From: Pseudomonas sp. 10S4
GTDB lineage: Bacteria; Pseudomonadota; Gammaproteobacteria; Pseudomonadales; Pseudomonadaceae
Assembly (NCBI RefSeq): GCF_034344865.1
Contig: NZ_CP133774.1
Location: 1 to 64,000, forward strand
Length of the DNA: 64,000 bases
Direction of reading: 5' to 3'
The notes under the pieces were generated by a model that did not search any database, had not been told where the DNA came from, and worked only from the letters and a program-made list of their open reading frames with translations. Made by a program: the position numbers and the translations under genes. Below are positions 18,513 to 28,237 of this stretch, piece after piece (positions within the stretch are counted from its first letter, which is position 1; each line of letters begins with the position of its first letter).

Positions 18513-19848
18513 TTATTTGACGTTGCTTGGGGTGACGCCTTCGGACACGCCCAGATCGTCTTCAGGACGGGTGTCGACAATACCGCGACCGCCAGAAGCC
18601 AGTTCGGCCTGCATCACGTCGGTGTCCAGTTCCTTGACCCACTTGGCCACAACCAGCGTGGCAACGGCGTTACCCACGAGGTTGGTCAACGCGCGGGCTT
18701 CGGACATGAAGCGGTCGATACCGAGGATCAGCGCCAAGCCGGCAACCGGCAGGTGGCCAACAGCCGACAGGGTCGCGGCCAACACGATGAAGCCACTACC
18801 GGTCACGCCAGCAGCGCCTTTGGAGGACAGCAGCAACACCACCAGCAGGGTGATCTGGTGCGTGATGTCCATGTGGGTGTCGGTCGCTGTGAGCGATGAA
18901 GAGGGAGGCCATGGTCAGGTAGATGGCGGTGCCGTCGAGGTTGAACGAGTACCCCGTCGGGATCACCAGACCCACAACGGATTTCTTCGCGCCCAGACGC
19001 TCCATTTTGATCAGCATGCGTGGCAGCACGGATTCCGAGGAGGACGTACCCAGCACGATCAGCAGTTCTTCACGGATGTAGCGAATCACTTTCAGTACGC
19101 TGAAACCGTGAGCGCGAGCGATACCGCCCAGCACGACCAGCACGAACACCAGGCAGGTGATGTAGAAGCACAGCATCAACTGACCCAGTTGCACCAGCGA
19201 ACCCACACCGTAGGCACCGATGGTGAACGCCATGGCGCCCAGGGCACCGAGTGGCGCGAGCTTCATGATCATGTTGATGATGTTGAACATCACGTGAGCG
19301 AAGCGATCGATGAAGTCCAGGATCGGCTTGCCGTAGGCACCCAGGCGATGCAGGGCGAAACCGAAGATCACCGAGAACATCAGCACTTGCAGGATATCGC
19401 CGGTGGCGAACGCACCGATGATGGTGTTCGGGATCACGTTCAGCAGGAAGCCGACGACGCTTTGATCAGCACCGGCTGCTACATATTGAGCGACTTTGGA
19501 AGCATCCAGCGTGCTCACGTCGATGTGCATGCCGGCGCCCGGCTGGACGATGTTGACCACCACCAGACCGACCAACAGTGCAATGGTCGAAACGATTTCG
19601 AAGTAGAGCAGCGCGTAGCCGCCGGTCTTGCCGACCGATTTCATGCTCTGCATGCCCGCGATACCGCTGACAACGGTGCAGAAGATGATCGGGGCGATGA
19701 TCATTTTGATCAGTTTGATGAACCCGTCACCCAGTGGCTTGAGGGCCACACCGGTCTGCGGGTAGAAGTGACCGACCAGGATGCCAATGGCGATGGCAAC
19801 GATCACCTGGAAATACAGGGATTTGTACAGTGGCTGACGAGTCGTCAT
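18513..19848 (-). pseudogene. dctA: C4-dicarboxylate:cation symporter DctA, frameshifted
   Basis: Inner-membrane uptake of succinate, fumarate and malate. The start [22 protein letters not shown] at 19848 has AGGAA upstream. The DAACS family is clear: [13 protein letters not shown] with the serine-rich re-entrant loop, [23 protein letters not shown], then [18 protein letters not shown] and the C-terminal transport helices. The frame breaks near 18889, inside [18 protein letters not shown]: one extra base (G on the plus strand) shifts it. Repair gives 444 residues, the usual Pseudomonas length. As written, the last quarter, including part of the substrate site, is lost. It is divergent from an AraC-type regulator, as dctA lies near such genes in P. 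aeruginosa. Confidence 0.9.
18887..18891 (-). other. frameshift in dctA
   Basis: Upstream frame reads ...[10 protein letters not shown], downstream frame [20 protein letters not shown]. Removing one base restores [14 protein letters not shown]. Confidence 0.75.
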
Positions 19849-20074
19849 TGCAAAGTTCCTCAAGAGTGCCCCGTGACAACATCCATCTGTTGCCCCATGA
19901 CACTTCAATTGCGAACCCTCCTGCACTGGAGGGATTTGTTTTGTCGAGCCGCTCAACGGCAGGCATCTGCCCGTTGTATCGCAAAGCCCGTGCCACCTCT
20001 GCCGAATTCCCTGCAAGCCTTTTGACATCAAGGGTTACAGGGTTTTCTTTGTCACCGACCGGCTACAGCAATGT

Positions 20075-20129
20075 GGCGGATTTCCGCCTATCGGCCAGAC
20101 CTCATCCTACAATTTGGCGGATATCCGCC
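20075..20129. promoter_or_regulatory. pair of identical-core palindromes upstream of the AraC-type gene
   Basis: GGCGGATTTCCGCC at 20075-20088 and GGCGGATATCCGCC at 20116-20129. Both are flanked by TGGCGGAT...CCGCCT. Their centres are 41 bp apart, close to four helical turns, so a regulator could bind both on one face of the DNA. They lie 60-115 bp before the regulator start, in the spacer shared with dctA. Confidence 0.6.
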
Positions 20130-20188
20130 TTGTTCATCGCCAAGTCCTGCGGCTACCATCCGGCGCTTAGTGGACGGACCTGCCTCCT

Positions 20189-21188
20189 ATGCGCGAACGC
20201 ACCATCGCCAGTCATTTCGCCCGTGCCGCCCTCGGTGGCGCGCGTCGGCGTGGTTATGATTATTCAGGCTTGTTGTTACAACTGGGGATCAGCCCCGAGT
20301 TGCTCGACGAGCCAAGGGCACGCATCGCGCCGGAACAATTCACCCGGCTGATCCAGGGCCTGTGGCTGGCGCTGGACGACGAATACCTGGGATTCGGGCA
20401 GGCACCGAGCAAACCCGGCAGTTTCGCCATGATGTGCCACGCGATTATCCATTGCCGCAGCCTGGAGAAAGCACTTCATCGCGGCTTATTGTTTTATAGC
20501 CTATTCCCCGAGGCGCCGCGTCTGACCCTGACCCGCGAAGACGAAATGACTCCGCCTGAGCCTCGACGATTCACAGTTGCGGGACCCGGATCACTTCCTC
20601 AGTGAATCCCTGCTTGTGATCTGGCATCGTCTCGGCAGTTGGCTGATCGGCCAGCGTATTCGCCTGGAGCAGGCGACATTCAGCTATCCGAGACCTGAGC
20701 ACGGCGCCGAGTACGATCTGCTATTCCCCTGCCCGCAGGAGTTTTCAACGGCCCAGAGCAGCCTGCTGTTTCACAGTCGCTACCTGAGCATGCCGTTGTT
20801 GCAGGACGAGCGCACGCTCAAGCATTTCCTCGAACGCTCCCCCGCCGACCTGTTGTCGCGCCCGGATGACGGCGACAGCTTGAGCAGCCAGTTGCGCCGT
20901 TTGCTCAGCCGCGACAGTGCGCGCTGGCCGGACCTGGAAGCGGTGGCCGCGCACTTGCACATCAGCCCGCAGACCTTGCGCCGGCATTTGCGCGAAGAAG
21001 GCAGCAGTTTTCAGGAATTGAAGGACCAGTTGCGGCGGGACATTGCGATTTATCACTTGGGGCGGGCGGATCTGTCGTTGCAACAGATTGCCGAGCAGTT
21101 GGGGTTTTCCGAGCCTTCGGCGTTTCATCGGGCGTTCAAGAAGTGGACTGGACTTACACCTGGGGCTTATCGCGCGCAGGAGAATTGA
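20189..21188 (+). pseudogene. AraC-family transcriptional regulator (OruR-like), frameshifted
   Basis: DNA-binding regulator with the N-terminal arabinose-binding-like domain (Arabinose_bd) seen in OruR-type proteins (IASHFARAALGGARRRGYDYSGLLLQLGIS) and a C-terminal double helix-turn-helix (LEAVAAHLHISPQTLRRHLREEGSSFQELK and LQQIAEQLGFSEPSAFHRAFKKWTGLTPGAYR). One extra base near 20552-20553 splits LTLTREDEMT from RLSLDDSQLRDPDHFLSE. Repair gives about 332 residues, the family length. As written, the first frame stops at 20605 and the DNA-binding half is separated. The divergent dctA and the palindromes between them make control of C4-dicarboxylate uptake a guess. Confidence 0.82.
20552..20553 (+). 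other. frameshift in AraC-type gene
   Basis: Dropping one C from ACTCCGCCTG gives ACT CGC CTG AGC CTC and joins the two halves. Confidence 0.7.
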
Positions 21189-21211
21189 GATCAGTTTGGC
21201 TTACTGGCTTT

Positions 21212-21305
21212 TGTGGCGAGGGAGCTTGCTCCCGCTGGGCTGCGAAGCGGCCCCACGATTTTGCGAGCGCTGCGCACTCGAACGGGAGCAAGCTCCCTCG
21301 CCACA
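21212..21305. repeat. REPIN (GTGGCGAGGGAGCTTGC type)
   Basis: Inverted REP pair of about 94 bp between the convergent AraC-type and phoQ genes. It is the same subtype as 11581-11713. Confidence 0.8.
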
Positions 21306-21332
21306 ATGGATCGGCTATTCCCGCGAACAACC

Positions 21333-22679
21333 TCAAACCACCGGAAAATGAATCCGGAACGCCGCGCCGCCCATGGCCGAATCCCCCAGAGTCAACTGGG
21401 CGCTGTAGCTTTCGATGATGTCCTTGACCACCGCCAACCCGATCCCCTGCCCCGGATGCTGTCGATCCAGTCGTTCACCCCTTTGCAGAATCCGCGCCCG
21501 CTGATCCGGCGGCACGCCCGGCCCGTCATCCTCGACGCACAACTCAACTCCGCTAAGCGTTTCGCGCACGCTGATGCGCACTTCGCTCAGGCACAGGCGA
21601 TAGGCGTTCTCCAGCAGGTTGCCCATCATCTCCAGCAAGGCGCCCTGCTCGATCGGCACGTAACACGGGTCCGGCAGGTCGAAAGCGACCCGCACCCGTT
21701 TGTCGCGGTAGACCTTGTCCAGCGTGTCGCACAGGCTTTGCAGCACCGGGCGCAGGCGCACCTGATGGCGTACCAGACCGCTTTTGCGCAGGCTGGCGCG
21801 CTGCAACTGATAGCTGATCTGCTGACTCATGCGTTCGATCTGCGATTGCAGCACCCAGGCCTGGTCACGGTCCTGCGGGCGCTGGGCCATGTCCTCGCTG
21901 ACGCCTTGCAACACGGTCAACGGGGTTTTCAGGCTGTGGGCCAAGTCATCGAGGGAATCGCGATAACGGCTGCGCTGCTCACGCTCGCTGTGCAGCAAGC
22001 GGTTGAGGGAACCGGTCAGGCGCAGCAGTTCACGCGGGTGTTCTTCGCTGAGGCTTTCGCGGGTGCCGCTTTCGATCTGGTCCAGTTCCTGGCTCAGCCG
22101 GCGCAACGCCTGCAAGCCCCAGGTCAGACCGATCCACAACAACGACAACAACACCAGCAACGCCGCGCCAAACCCCAGATAGAGATTTTCCCGCAGGCCT
22201 TCAAGGGTGGCTTCGTACTCACGAACCGGCTGCAAGGCCACGATACTGAACGCCGCACTTTTACCGCCCAGCAGTTTGACCTCGACGTCATAGACGAAGA
22301 ACTCATGACCATTGGCCTCGCGAATGCGTGCAAACTCGCTACCGCGCCCGTCGTAACGCGGCTTGTAGTTGATGATCTCTTCCTGGGAGGCCTTCGAGCG
22401 CCAGACCAGATGCCCCTCGCGGTCATAGATGTAGCCCAGCAAACGGCTGTCGGTGAGGTTGAAACGCTCATCGGGCAATTGCAAAGGCATCTGCAAGTGG
22501 TTGTTCTCCACCCGGGCAGCGGAGATCAGCGTGGTGACGTCCGAGGCCAGGCGTTGCTCAATGGAATCCTGCAACGCCAGGCTGAACGCGCCCTGCATCG
22601 CCGGCAGCAACGCCAGCATGAACAACACCGCCAACAGGGTGGCGGCGAGCATCAGGCGAACGCGAAGAGAACGAATCAA
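21333..22679 (-). CDS. phoQ: sensor histidine kinase PhoQ
   Basis: Inner-membrane sensor of low Mg2+ and cationic peptides, 448 residues. N-terminal helix (about 7-30), periplasmic domain (about 31-165), second helix (about 167-188), HAMP, phospho-acceptor motif DLAHSLKTPLTVLQ (His about 248) and an ATPase domain (NLLENAYRLC, DDGPGVP, GIGLAVVKDI). The start overlaps the phoP stop by ATGA. P. aeruginosa has phoPQ near dctA too, which supports the name. The oprH gene that precedes phoP in P. aeruginosa is not here. Confidence 0.92.
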   Translation of the reverse strand: MIRSLRVRLMLAATLLAVLFMLALLPAMQGAFSLALQDSIEQRLASDVTTLISAARVENNHLQMPLQLPDERFNLTDSRLLGYIYDREGHLVWRSKASQEEIINYKPRYDGRGSEFARIREANGHEFFVYDVEVKLLGGKSAAFSIVALQPVREYEATLEGLRENLYLGFGAALLVLLSLLWIGLTWGLQALRRLSQELDQIESGTRESLSEEHPRELLRLTGSLNRLLHSEREQRSRYRDSLDDLAHSLKTPLTVLQGVSEDMAQRPQDRDQAWVLQSQIERMSQQISYQLQRASLRKSGLVRHQVRLRPVLQSLCDTLDKVYRDKRVRVAFDLPDPCYVPIEQGALLEMMGNLLENAYRLCLSEVRISVRETLSGVELCVEDDGPGVPPDQRARILQRGERLDRQHPGQGIGLAVVKDIIESYSAQLTLGDSAMGGAAFRIHFPVV

Positions 22680-23353
22680 GTACAGCGCTCATTGAACAAG
22701 TAGCCGAGGCCACGCACGGTGACGATCGGTTTGAACCCGGCGGGACCTTCGAGTTTGCGGCGCAGGCGACCGACCAGCACTTCGATCACATTCGGATCAC
22801 GCTCATCGTCATCCGGGTAGAGCTGTTCCATCAAGCGGTCCTTGGCCACCACTTGCTGGTGATGGCGCATCAGGTACTCGAGGATCCGGTATTCGTACGC
22901 GGTCAGCGCCAGCGGCTGTTCTTCGAGTGACGCCTGCTTGCGATTGAGGTCGAGCATCAACGGCCCGGCGACAATAGTCGACTGAGTGAACCCGCTGGAA
23001 CGGCGCAACAAGGCATTGAGCCGGGCGTCCAGCTCTTCGAACTGGAACGGCTTGACCACGTAGTCGTCGGCACCAGCGGCGAGGCCTTCAACCTTGTCCT
23101 GCCAGTTGCCGCGGGCGGTGAGGATCAGGATCGGAAATGTCTTGCCCTGGGAGCGCAGCAGACGGATCAGGTCGAGCCCGCCCATGCCCGGCAGTCCGAG
23201 GTCGATCACCGCCAGGTCATGGTTGAACTGCTCGGTCTGATACAGCGCCTCTTCGGCGTTGCCCACGGACTCGACCACGTGGCCGCTATCCGTCAGGCGG
23301 GTTTGCAGGTGATGGCGCAGCAGCGCTTCATCTTCGACGACCAGCAATTTCAT
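22676..23353 (-). CDS. phoP: response regulator PhoP
   Basis: OmpR-type regulator of 225 residues. Receiver with acidic pair EDE (7-9), phospho-acceptor Asp 51 in VIDLGLPG and Lys 101 in VVKPF; winged helix with PNVIEVLVGRLRRKLEG and VRGLGYLF. It activates envelope modification and Mg2+ uptake genes. ATG at 23353 is preceded by GGGAGA. A candidate 52-codon reading frame ends with an ATGA overlap on this start. Confidence 0.93.
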   Translation of the reverse strand: MKLLVVEDEALLRHHLQTRLTDSGHVVESVGNAEEALYQTEQFNHDLAVIDLGLPGMGGLDLIRLLRSQGKTFPILILTARGNWQDKVEGLAAGADDYVVKPFQFEELDARLNALLRRSSGFTQSTIVAGPLMLDLNRKQASLEEQPLALTAYEYRILEYLMRHHQQVVAKDRLMEQLYPDDDERDPNVIEVLVGRLRRKLEGPAGFKPIVTVRGLGYLFNERCT

Positions 23354-23508
23354 AACGCTCTCCCGGGCAAAACAACATCTCCAAAGGTGCAACGGCAAAT
23401 CTCGATGGCGACAAGGTGAAGCTTGCAGCCATCCACCAGGCAGAACTGATCATAGCGACCCATGAGGTCTTCCTGACGCAGTTTAATGCCATTGTGCGAG
23501 GCCGACAT
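23350..23508 (-). CDS. candidate small Cys-containing protein overlapping the phoP start
   Basis: A 52-codon frame, MSASHNGIKLRQEDLMGRYD...VLPGRAL, with four Cys in the C-terminal half (FCLVDGCKL and EICRC). Its stop overlaps the phoP ATG by four bases, a common sign of translational coupling. Against it: no good ribosome-binding site before the ATG, and the region could simply be the phoP leader. No family recognised. Confidence 0.3.
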   Translation of the reverse strand: MSASHNGIKLRQEDLMGRYDQFCLVDGCKLHLVAIEICRCTFGDVVLPGRAL

Positions 23509-23707
23509 GCAGTTGTAGGTGAGATTGGCACTGGCATGACTGTTTTGCTGGACCAGTCATTGGGGGCATTTCCTCATGCGCAGGCGCGTTTGATCATGGG
23601 TCTACATTACCGACCGGCCCCTGAACTCCCCCTGAACGCACTCTAAACCTGAGCTGAATCAAATCGACTAGGCTGTTTTGACGACTTTATTAAAAGGAGA
23701 TCCGACC
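23509..23707. other. divergent spacer between phoP and the dienelactone hydrolase gene
   Basis: It should hold promoters for both directions. An AAAAGGAG ribosome-binding site for the plus-strand gene is at about 23692-23699. No further structure recognised. Confidence 0.4.
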
Positions 23708-24499
23708 ATGCGCATGTTCTTCGTCCTCGTTTTACTGGCCTTGAGCGGGCTGACTCAGGCTGCGATCAAGACTCAGGAAATTCCCTACCAAAGTACCGAC
23801 GGTACAAAAATGATCGGCTACTACGCCTACGACGACGCGATCAAAGGCCCACGCCCGGGAATTGTGGTGGTGCATGAGTTCTGGGGGCTGAACGATTACG
23901 CCAAGCGCCGCGCCCGGGACCTCGCCGGTCTGGGCTATAGCGCGTTGGCTATCGACATGTATGGCGGCGGCAAGAACACCGAGCATCCGAAGGACGCCAT
24001 GGCGTTCATGCAAGAAGCACTGAAGGACAGCGCGGTGGCCAGCGCACGTTTCCAGGCCGGGCTTGATCTGTTGAAACAACAGCCACAGACCGACCCGAAC
24101 AAACTCGCGGCCATCGGTTACTGCTTCGGCGGCGGTGTGGTGCTGAATGCGGCGCGTCAGGGCTTGCCGTTGAAAGGTGTGGTGAGTTTCCACGGGGCAC
24201 TGGCGACCAACACGCCCGCGACGCCGGGCAGCGTGAAGGCGAAAATCCTCGTCGAGCATGGCGCCAAGGACAGCATGGTCACCCCGGGTAATGTGGCGGC
24301 GTTCAAGTCTGAAATGGACAAGGCCGGGGCCGACTACAAATTCGTCAGCCTGGCAGACGCCAAGCATGGGTTCACCAACCCGGATGCGGATCGCTTGAGC
24401 CATGGTGATCATGGCGGGCCGGACATTGGTTACAACAAGGCGGCGGATGCCAGTTCGTGGGCGGATATGAAGGCGTTCTTCAAGAAAATATTTAGCTAA
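23708..24499 (+). CDS. secreted dienelactone hydrolase family protein
   Basis: Alpha/beta hydrolase of 263 residues with a clear signal peptide (MRMFFVLVLLALSGLTQA|AIK), so it acts in the periplasm. The catalytic Cys is in GYCFGGGVV (about 139), the Asp in EHGAKDSMVTP and the His in AKHGFTNPDADR. The family opens cyclic esters, but periplasmic members have no agreed substrate. The ATG at 23708 follows AAGGAGATCCGACC. The same gene is next to pcpS in P. aeruginosa. Confidence 0.88.
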   Translation: MRMFFVLVLLALSGLTQAAIKTQEIPYQSTDGTKMIGYYAYDDAIKGPRPGIVVVHEFWGLNDYAKRRARDLAGLGYSALAIDMYGGGKNTEHPKDAMAFMQEALKDSAVASARFQAGLDLLKQQPQTDPNKLAAIGYCFGGGVVLNAARQGLPLKGVVSFHGALATNTPATPGSVKAKILVEHGAKDSMVTPGNVAAFKSEMDKAGADYKFVSLADAKHGFTNPDADRLSHGDHGGPDIGYNKAADASSWADMKAFFKKIFS

Positions 24500-24532
24500 G
24501 CACACCAGAAACTGGGGCGGGACAGTGACCTC

Positions 24533-24663
24533 TGTGGTGAGGGGGCTTGCCCCCGTTCGGCTGCGAAGCAGTCGTAAAATCAGCAAACGCGGTTTACCAG
24601 TTGAAACCCGATTGCAGGTTTTAGCACTGCTTCGCAGCGCAACGGGGCAAGCCCCTCGCCACA
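24533..24663. repeat. REPIN (GTGGTGAGGGGGCTTGCCCC type)
   Basis: Inverted REP pair of about 130 bp with inner copies of GCTGCGAAGCAG and CTGCTTCGCAGC. It is located between the hydrolase gene and pcpS. Confidence 0.78.
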
Positions 24664-24725
24664 GGTTGAGTTTCAACTGGGGTTCTTGCTGTGAACACTA
24701 CCCAGCCGCAACCCAACCCGGCAAA

Positions 24726-25460
24726 ATGCCCGCCATGAATCCCGCCCCCGCCCTACCCGTCTGCTGCACCCCACTTGAGGCCCATTGGCCGCTACCGTTC
24801 GTGCTGCCCGATGCGGTGCTGCTGAGTACTCACTTCGACACCTCGCAACTGGCCAGCGATGACTTCCAGCGCAGCGCCATCGAGCCGCCCGCGAGCATCC
24901 AGCGTTCGGTGGCCAAGCGTCAGGCCGAGTTTCTGGCCGGACGCGTCTGCGCCCGGGCCGCACTGCAACAACTGGAAGGGCTGAGCTTTATCCCGGCCAT
25001 TGGCGAAGACCGGGCACCGGTTTGGCCTGCGCACATCACCGGTTCGATCACCCACAGCACCGGCCGGGCCGCGGCAATTGTTGCGAAGAAGGCCCACTGG
25101 CGCGGCTTGGGCATGGACCTGGAAAACCTGCTCAATGTCGAACGGGCCGAACGCCTGGCCGGGGAGATCCTCACACCGCCGGAGTTACAGCGCATGGCGG
25201 CGAGCGGGACCGATCAATTGGCGCTGCTGGTTACCCTGACGTTTTCGGTGAAGGAAAGCCTGTTCAAGGCGCTCTACCCGATCGTGCAAAAGCGCTTTTA
25301 TTTCGAACATGCGGAAGTGTTGGAATGGACCGAGAGCGGTCAGGTGCGGTTGCGGCTGCTCACGGACTTGTCCAGTGAGTGGTGTAACGGGACCGAATTG
25401 GACGCGCAGTTTGGGGTGCAGGATGGGCAGTTGTTGAGCCTGGTCAGCATCAAGGCCTGA
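24726..25460 (+). CDS. pcpS: 4'-phosphopantetheinyl transferase PcpS
   Basis: Adds phosphopantetheine to fatty-acid, siderophore and polyketide carrier proteins; in Pseudomonas one enzyme does both primary and secondary metabolism. The 244-residue protein has the family motifs KRQAEFLAGRVCAR, WPAHITGSITHSTG, GLGMDLENLL (Mg2+ Asp and Glu) and FSVKESLFKALYP. The start MPAMNPAPALPVCCTPLE is preferred to the ATG three codons on because it aligns with the P. aeruginosa start. Confidence 0.92.
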   Translation: MPAMNPAPALPVCCTPLEAHWPLPFVLPDAVLLSTHFDTSQLASDDFQRSAIEPPASIQRSVAKRQAEFLAGRVCARAALQQLEGLSFIPAIGEDRAPVWPAHITGSITHSTGRAAAIVAKKAHWRGLGMDLENLLNVERAERLAGEILTPPELQRMAASGTDQLALLVTLTFSVKESLFKALYPIVQKRFYFEHAEVLEWTESGQVRLRLLTDLSSEWCNGTELDAQFGVQDGQLLSLVSIKA

Positions 25461-25490
25461 AGATCTTCAGTGTCTCGAGGGGCCTCATCG

Positions 25491-25563
25491 CGAGCAAGCT
25501 CGCTCCCACAGGGATTTGCGGGGTGGCATAGATCCAATGTGGGAGCGAGCTTGCTCGCGATGG
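25491..25563. repeat. REPIN (GGGAGCGAGCTTGCTCGCG type)
   Basis: Inverted REP pair of about 73 bp between the convergent pcpS and RstB-like genes. Confidence 0.8.
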
Positions 25564-25586
25564 GTCCCTGACTGACAACAAAGACT

Positions 25587-27198
25587 TCAGCGTTTTTCTT
25601 GATTACGCGGCCAACTCAAACTGAAACACGCCCCGCCCAAACTTTTGCTCTTGCTGATCAGCGCCCGCCCGTCATGCCAATGGACGATCCGGCGCACGAT
25701 GGACAAGCCCAACCCATGCCCGCCCGATGCCCGGGTCCGGCTGTCATCGAGGCGCAGGAACGGCGTGAAGATTTTCTCCCAGGCCACTTCCGGCACGCCC
25801 GGCCCGTCATCCTCGACATCGACCCGGCAGCGCAACTGCCCCACCTGATAACTGACGGTCACCCGCGACTGCGCATGGCGCATGGCGTTACTGACCAGGT
25901 TTTGCAACGCCCGGTGCAGGTAGCGCGGCTCAGCTTCGACCCAGGCATCGTCACAATCGGCGGCCGACAGGCACAACCCTCGTTGTACCGTGACGTCCGC
26001 ACGCAACGGTGCCAGTTCCTCGATCACCTGATTGACCAACGCATCGAGATCGATGCGCTGGAAATTCAGCGCCGGTGAGCCTTGTTCCAACCGCGCGTAG
26101 GTGAGCATCTCGTCCACCAGTTTGTCGAGGTCCTCGATGTCGTGGTCCATGCCTTCGCGGTACTTTTCCAGTGCCTGGGGCGTGGTGGCCGAGCCGATCA
26201 TCTCCAGACCAAAACGCAGGCGTGCCACCGGCGTACGCAGTTCATGGGACACCGCGCGCACCAGTTCGCGCTGAATCGCCAGCAGTTGCTGCAAGTGCGT
26301 CGGCCATGCCGTTGAACGCCGCCGCCAGACGCCCGACCGAATCTGCGCCGCGCGCCGGCACGCGGGTTTCCAGGCTGCCCTTGGCGATGCGCGTGGCGGC
26401 GGCTTCGAGGCCACGCAAACGACGCTCCAGTTGCCGCACCAACAGATAAACGATCAAACCGATCAGCGTCAGCCCAAGGGCGGCGATCAGCACCAGCCAT
26501 TCCGGCGGATACGGGTTCATCTGAAACAGCGGGCCGATTTCCAGCACCCACGGCGTGCCGACCATGCCGGCAAACACCCGGATCGAATCGCCGCCCTTGC
26601 CCAGCGCCATCACCGTGTCGCCTTCGGACACCCGGCGACTCTGATCCTCGTCCATGTCGGCCTCTTCGACCGTGACCAGCCGCAGGTCGAAACCGAAGCC
26701 TTTATCTTCTTTCAATTGCGCCAGGCGTTTGGGTTGTTCGGCGACCGGGTAGCGCACCAGTTCATCGGCCAACAAGTAAATGGTCGCGCGGGCCAGTTGC
26801 TCGCTGATCTGCTGGACTTCCCCGGTGAGTACCAGTTGTTCCTTGTCACTGACCAACCGGTAAACCTTTGCTGCGTGAGGGCCGGTCTGTTCGACCAGCG
26901 CATGGCCACGCAACACACGGGTGCGCTGGGTCAGGTCGAGGTCGGTCTGGGCGAAGGTCTGCAACGACAAGGGAATGCCCAACAGACGCTCCCAGACCAG
27001 CAACGCCCGGTGGCGCTCGGTCTCGTTCATGGGTTGCAGGTTATCGGCCATCAGCGAAAACGTGCCGTGGGCCAGGCGTTCACGGTATTGCTCGCTGCGC
27101 ACCTGGTTGAGCAGGTGCAGCGCCAGCACGCCGAGCACTGCCACCAGGACCAGCGCCGCACACATGCCGCCGTAGATGCGCAGGAAGATCGAGTTCAC
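25587..27198 (-). pseudogene. sensor histidine kinase (RstB-like), frameshifted
   Basis: Inner-membrane kinase of about 536 residues when repaired. A GTG start gives MNSIFLRIYGGMCAALVLVAVLG, a first helix, then a large periplasmic domain, a second helix (LVLIAALGLTLIGLIVYLLV), HAMP, the phospho-acceptor motif AVSHELRTPVARL and the ATPase domain (NLVSNAMRHA, DDGPGVP, GHGLGLSIV). One extra base near 26298 separates AAFNGMAD from HLQQLLAIQRELVRAVSHELRTP, between HAMP and the His box. The start overlaps the regulator stop by GTGA. In P. aeruginosa the homologous pair also lies divergent from nrdA; its signal is not known. Confidence 0.88.
26298..26298 (-). other. frameshift in RstB-like kinase
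   Basis: Removing this C (plus strand) turns GCCGACGCACTTG into GCC GAC CAC TTG and restores the frame through the phospho-acceptor His. Confidence 0.75.
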
Positions 27199-27908
27199 AG
27201 CGTGCAGGCTTCCGGAACGAACAGATAACCCTTGCTGCGCACGGTCTTGATCAAACGCGGATGCTCCGGGTCATCGCCGATCTTGGGGCGAATGCGCGAG
27301 ATGCGCACGTCGATGGAACGGTCCTGGCCGTCATAACCGATGCCACGCAATGCGGTGAAGATTTCTTCCCGAGACAGGATGCGCCCGGCGTTGGCCACCA
27401 ACAGCCAGAGCAAGTCGAACTCGGCGCTGGTCAGTTCGATGCCGTTGTCATTGAGCCAGGCTTCACGCAAAGCGTTGTCCACCACCAGCGGGCCGAACTG
27501 CAAACGCCGAAGTTTTTCCGGGGCCACTTCCGGCGCTTCGCTGCGGCGCAACAAGGCCTGGATGCGCGCCAGCAGCAACCGCGGGCGCACCGGTTTGCAC
27601 ACGTAATCATCGGCGCCCAGGTCCAGGCCGAGAATCTGATCGGCGTCATCGGTACGGGCGGTGAGCATCAGGATCGGGCCGTCATATTTGTCGCGCACCT
27701 TGCGGCAGATGCTCAGGCCATCCTCGCCGGGCAGCATCAGGTCGAGAATCACCAGGTCTGGCTGCTCCTTGATGATCCGCGCCGCCGCCAGGGCGCCATT
27801 GCCTTCGATTGCCACGCACAGGCCATTGGCTTCGAGGTAATCACGGGTCAGTTCGGCCAGACGTTGGTCGTCTTCGACAATCAATACCTGCCAGGCTTCT
27901 TGCTCCAC
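27195..27908 (-). CDS. OmpR-family response regulator (RstA-like)
   Basis: A 237-residue regulator. Receiver with EDD near the N-terminus, phospho-acceptor Asp in VILDLMLPGEDG and Lys in YVCKPVRP; winged helix with DRSIDVRISRIRPKIGDD and VRSKGYLF. A GTG start at 27908 (AGAGG upstream) gives the receiver a normal length; longer in-frame starts extend into the promoter. It is coupled with the kinase downstream and divergent from nrdA. The RstA name is by similarity only. Confidence 0.88.
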   Translation of the reverse strand: MEQEAWQVLIVEDDQRLAELTRDYLEANGLCVAIEGNGALAAARIIKEQPDLVILDLMLPGEDGLSICRKVRDKYDGPILMLTARTDDADQILGLDLGADDYVCKPVRPRLLLARIQALLRRSEAPEVAPEKLRRLQFGPLVVDNALREAWLNDNGIELTSAEFDLLWLLVANAGRILSREEIFTALRGIGYDGQDRSIDVRISRIRPKIGDDPEHPRLIKTVRSKGYLFVPEACTL

Positions 27909-28199
27909 GGGTGACCTCTGCTTGCCAACAACACTAATAAGGAAGGATCCGCCCGTCTTTTTGTAATGATTGGGGAGGATAAGAATGCTTGCGTACCGGC
28001 CGATTGTATAAACGTCGACTGCCGAGAAAACAAGTCGGCAAATGCGTTCGGACAACGCGGTTTTTTGTGATAGGGTTCGCGCCCTTAAAAACTGCCCCAA
28101 CCGTTTTCAATCATGAAAATACCATGACAAACGGTCGACTCCAGTAGGGTCGCGGCCTACACGCTGTTTCCACGTTTCACACACAATTTACGCACAGGT

Positions 28200-28208
28200 T
28201 TATCCACA
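28200..28208 (+). promoter_or_regulatory. DnaA box upstream of nrdA
   Basis: TTATCCACA, a perfect consensus DnaA box, about 435 bp before the nrdA start. E. coli nrdAB is DnaA-controlled, so a cell-cycle link is plausible. Confidence 0.55.
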
Positions 28209-28237
28209 GGTAGTACGTTGCAATCACCCCCAAAACG

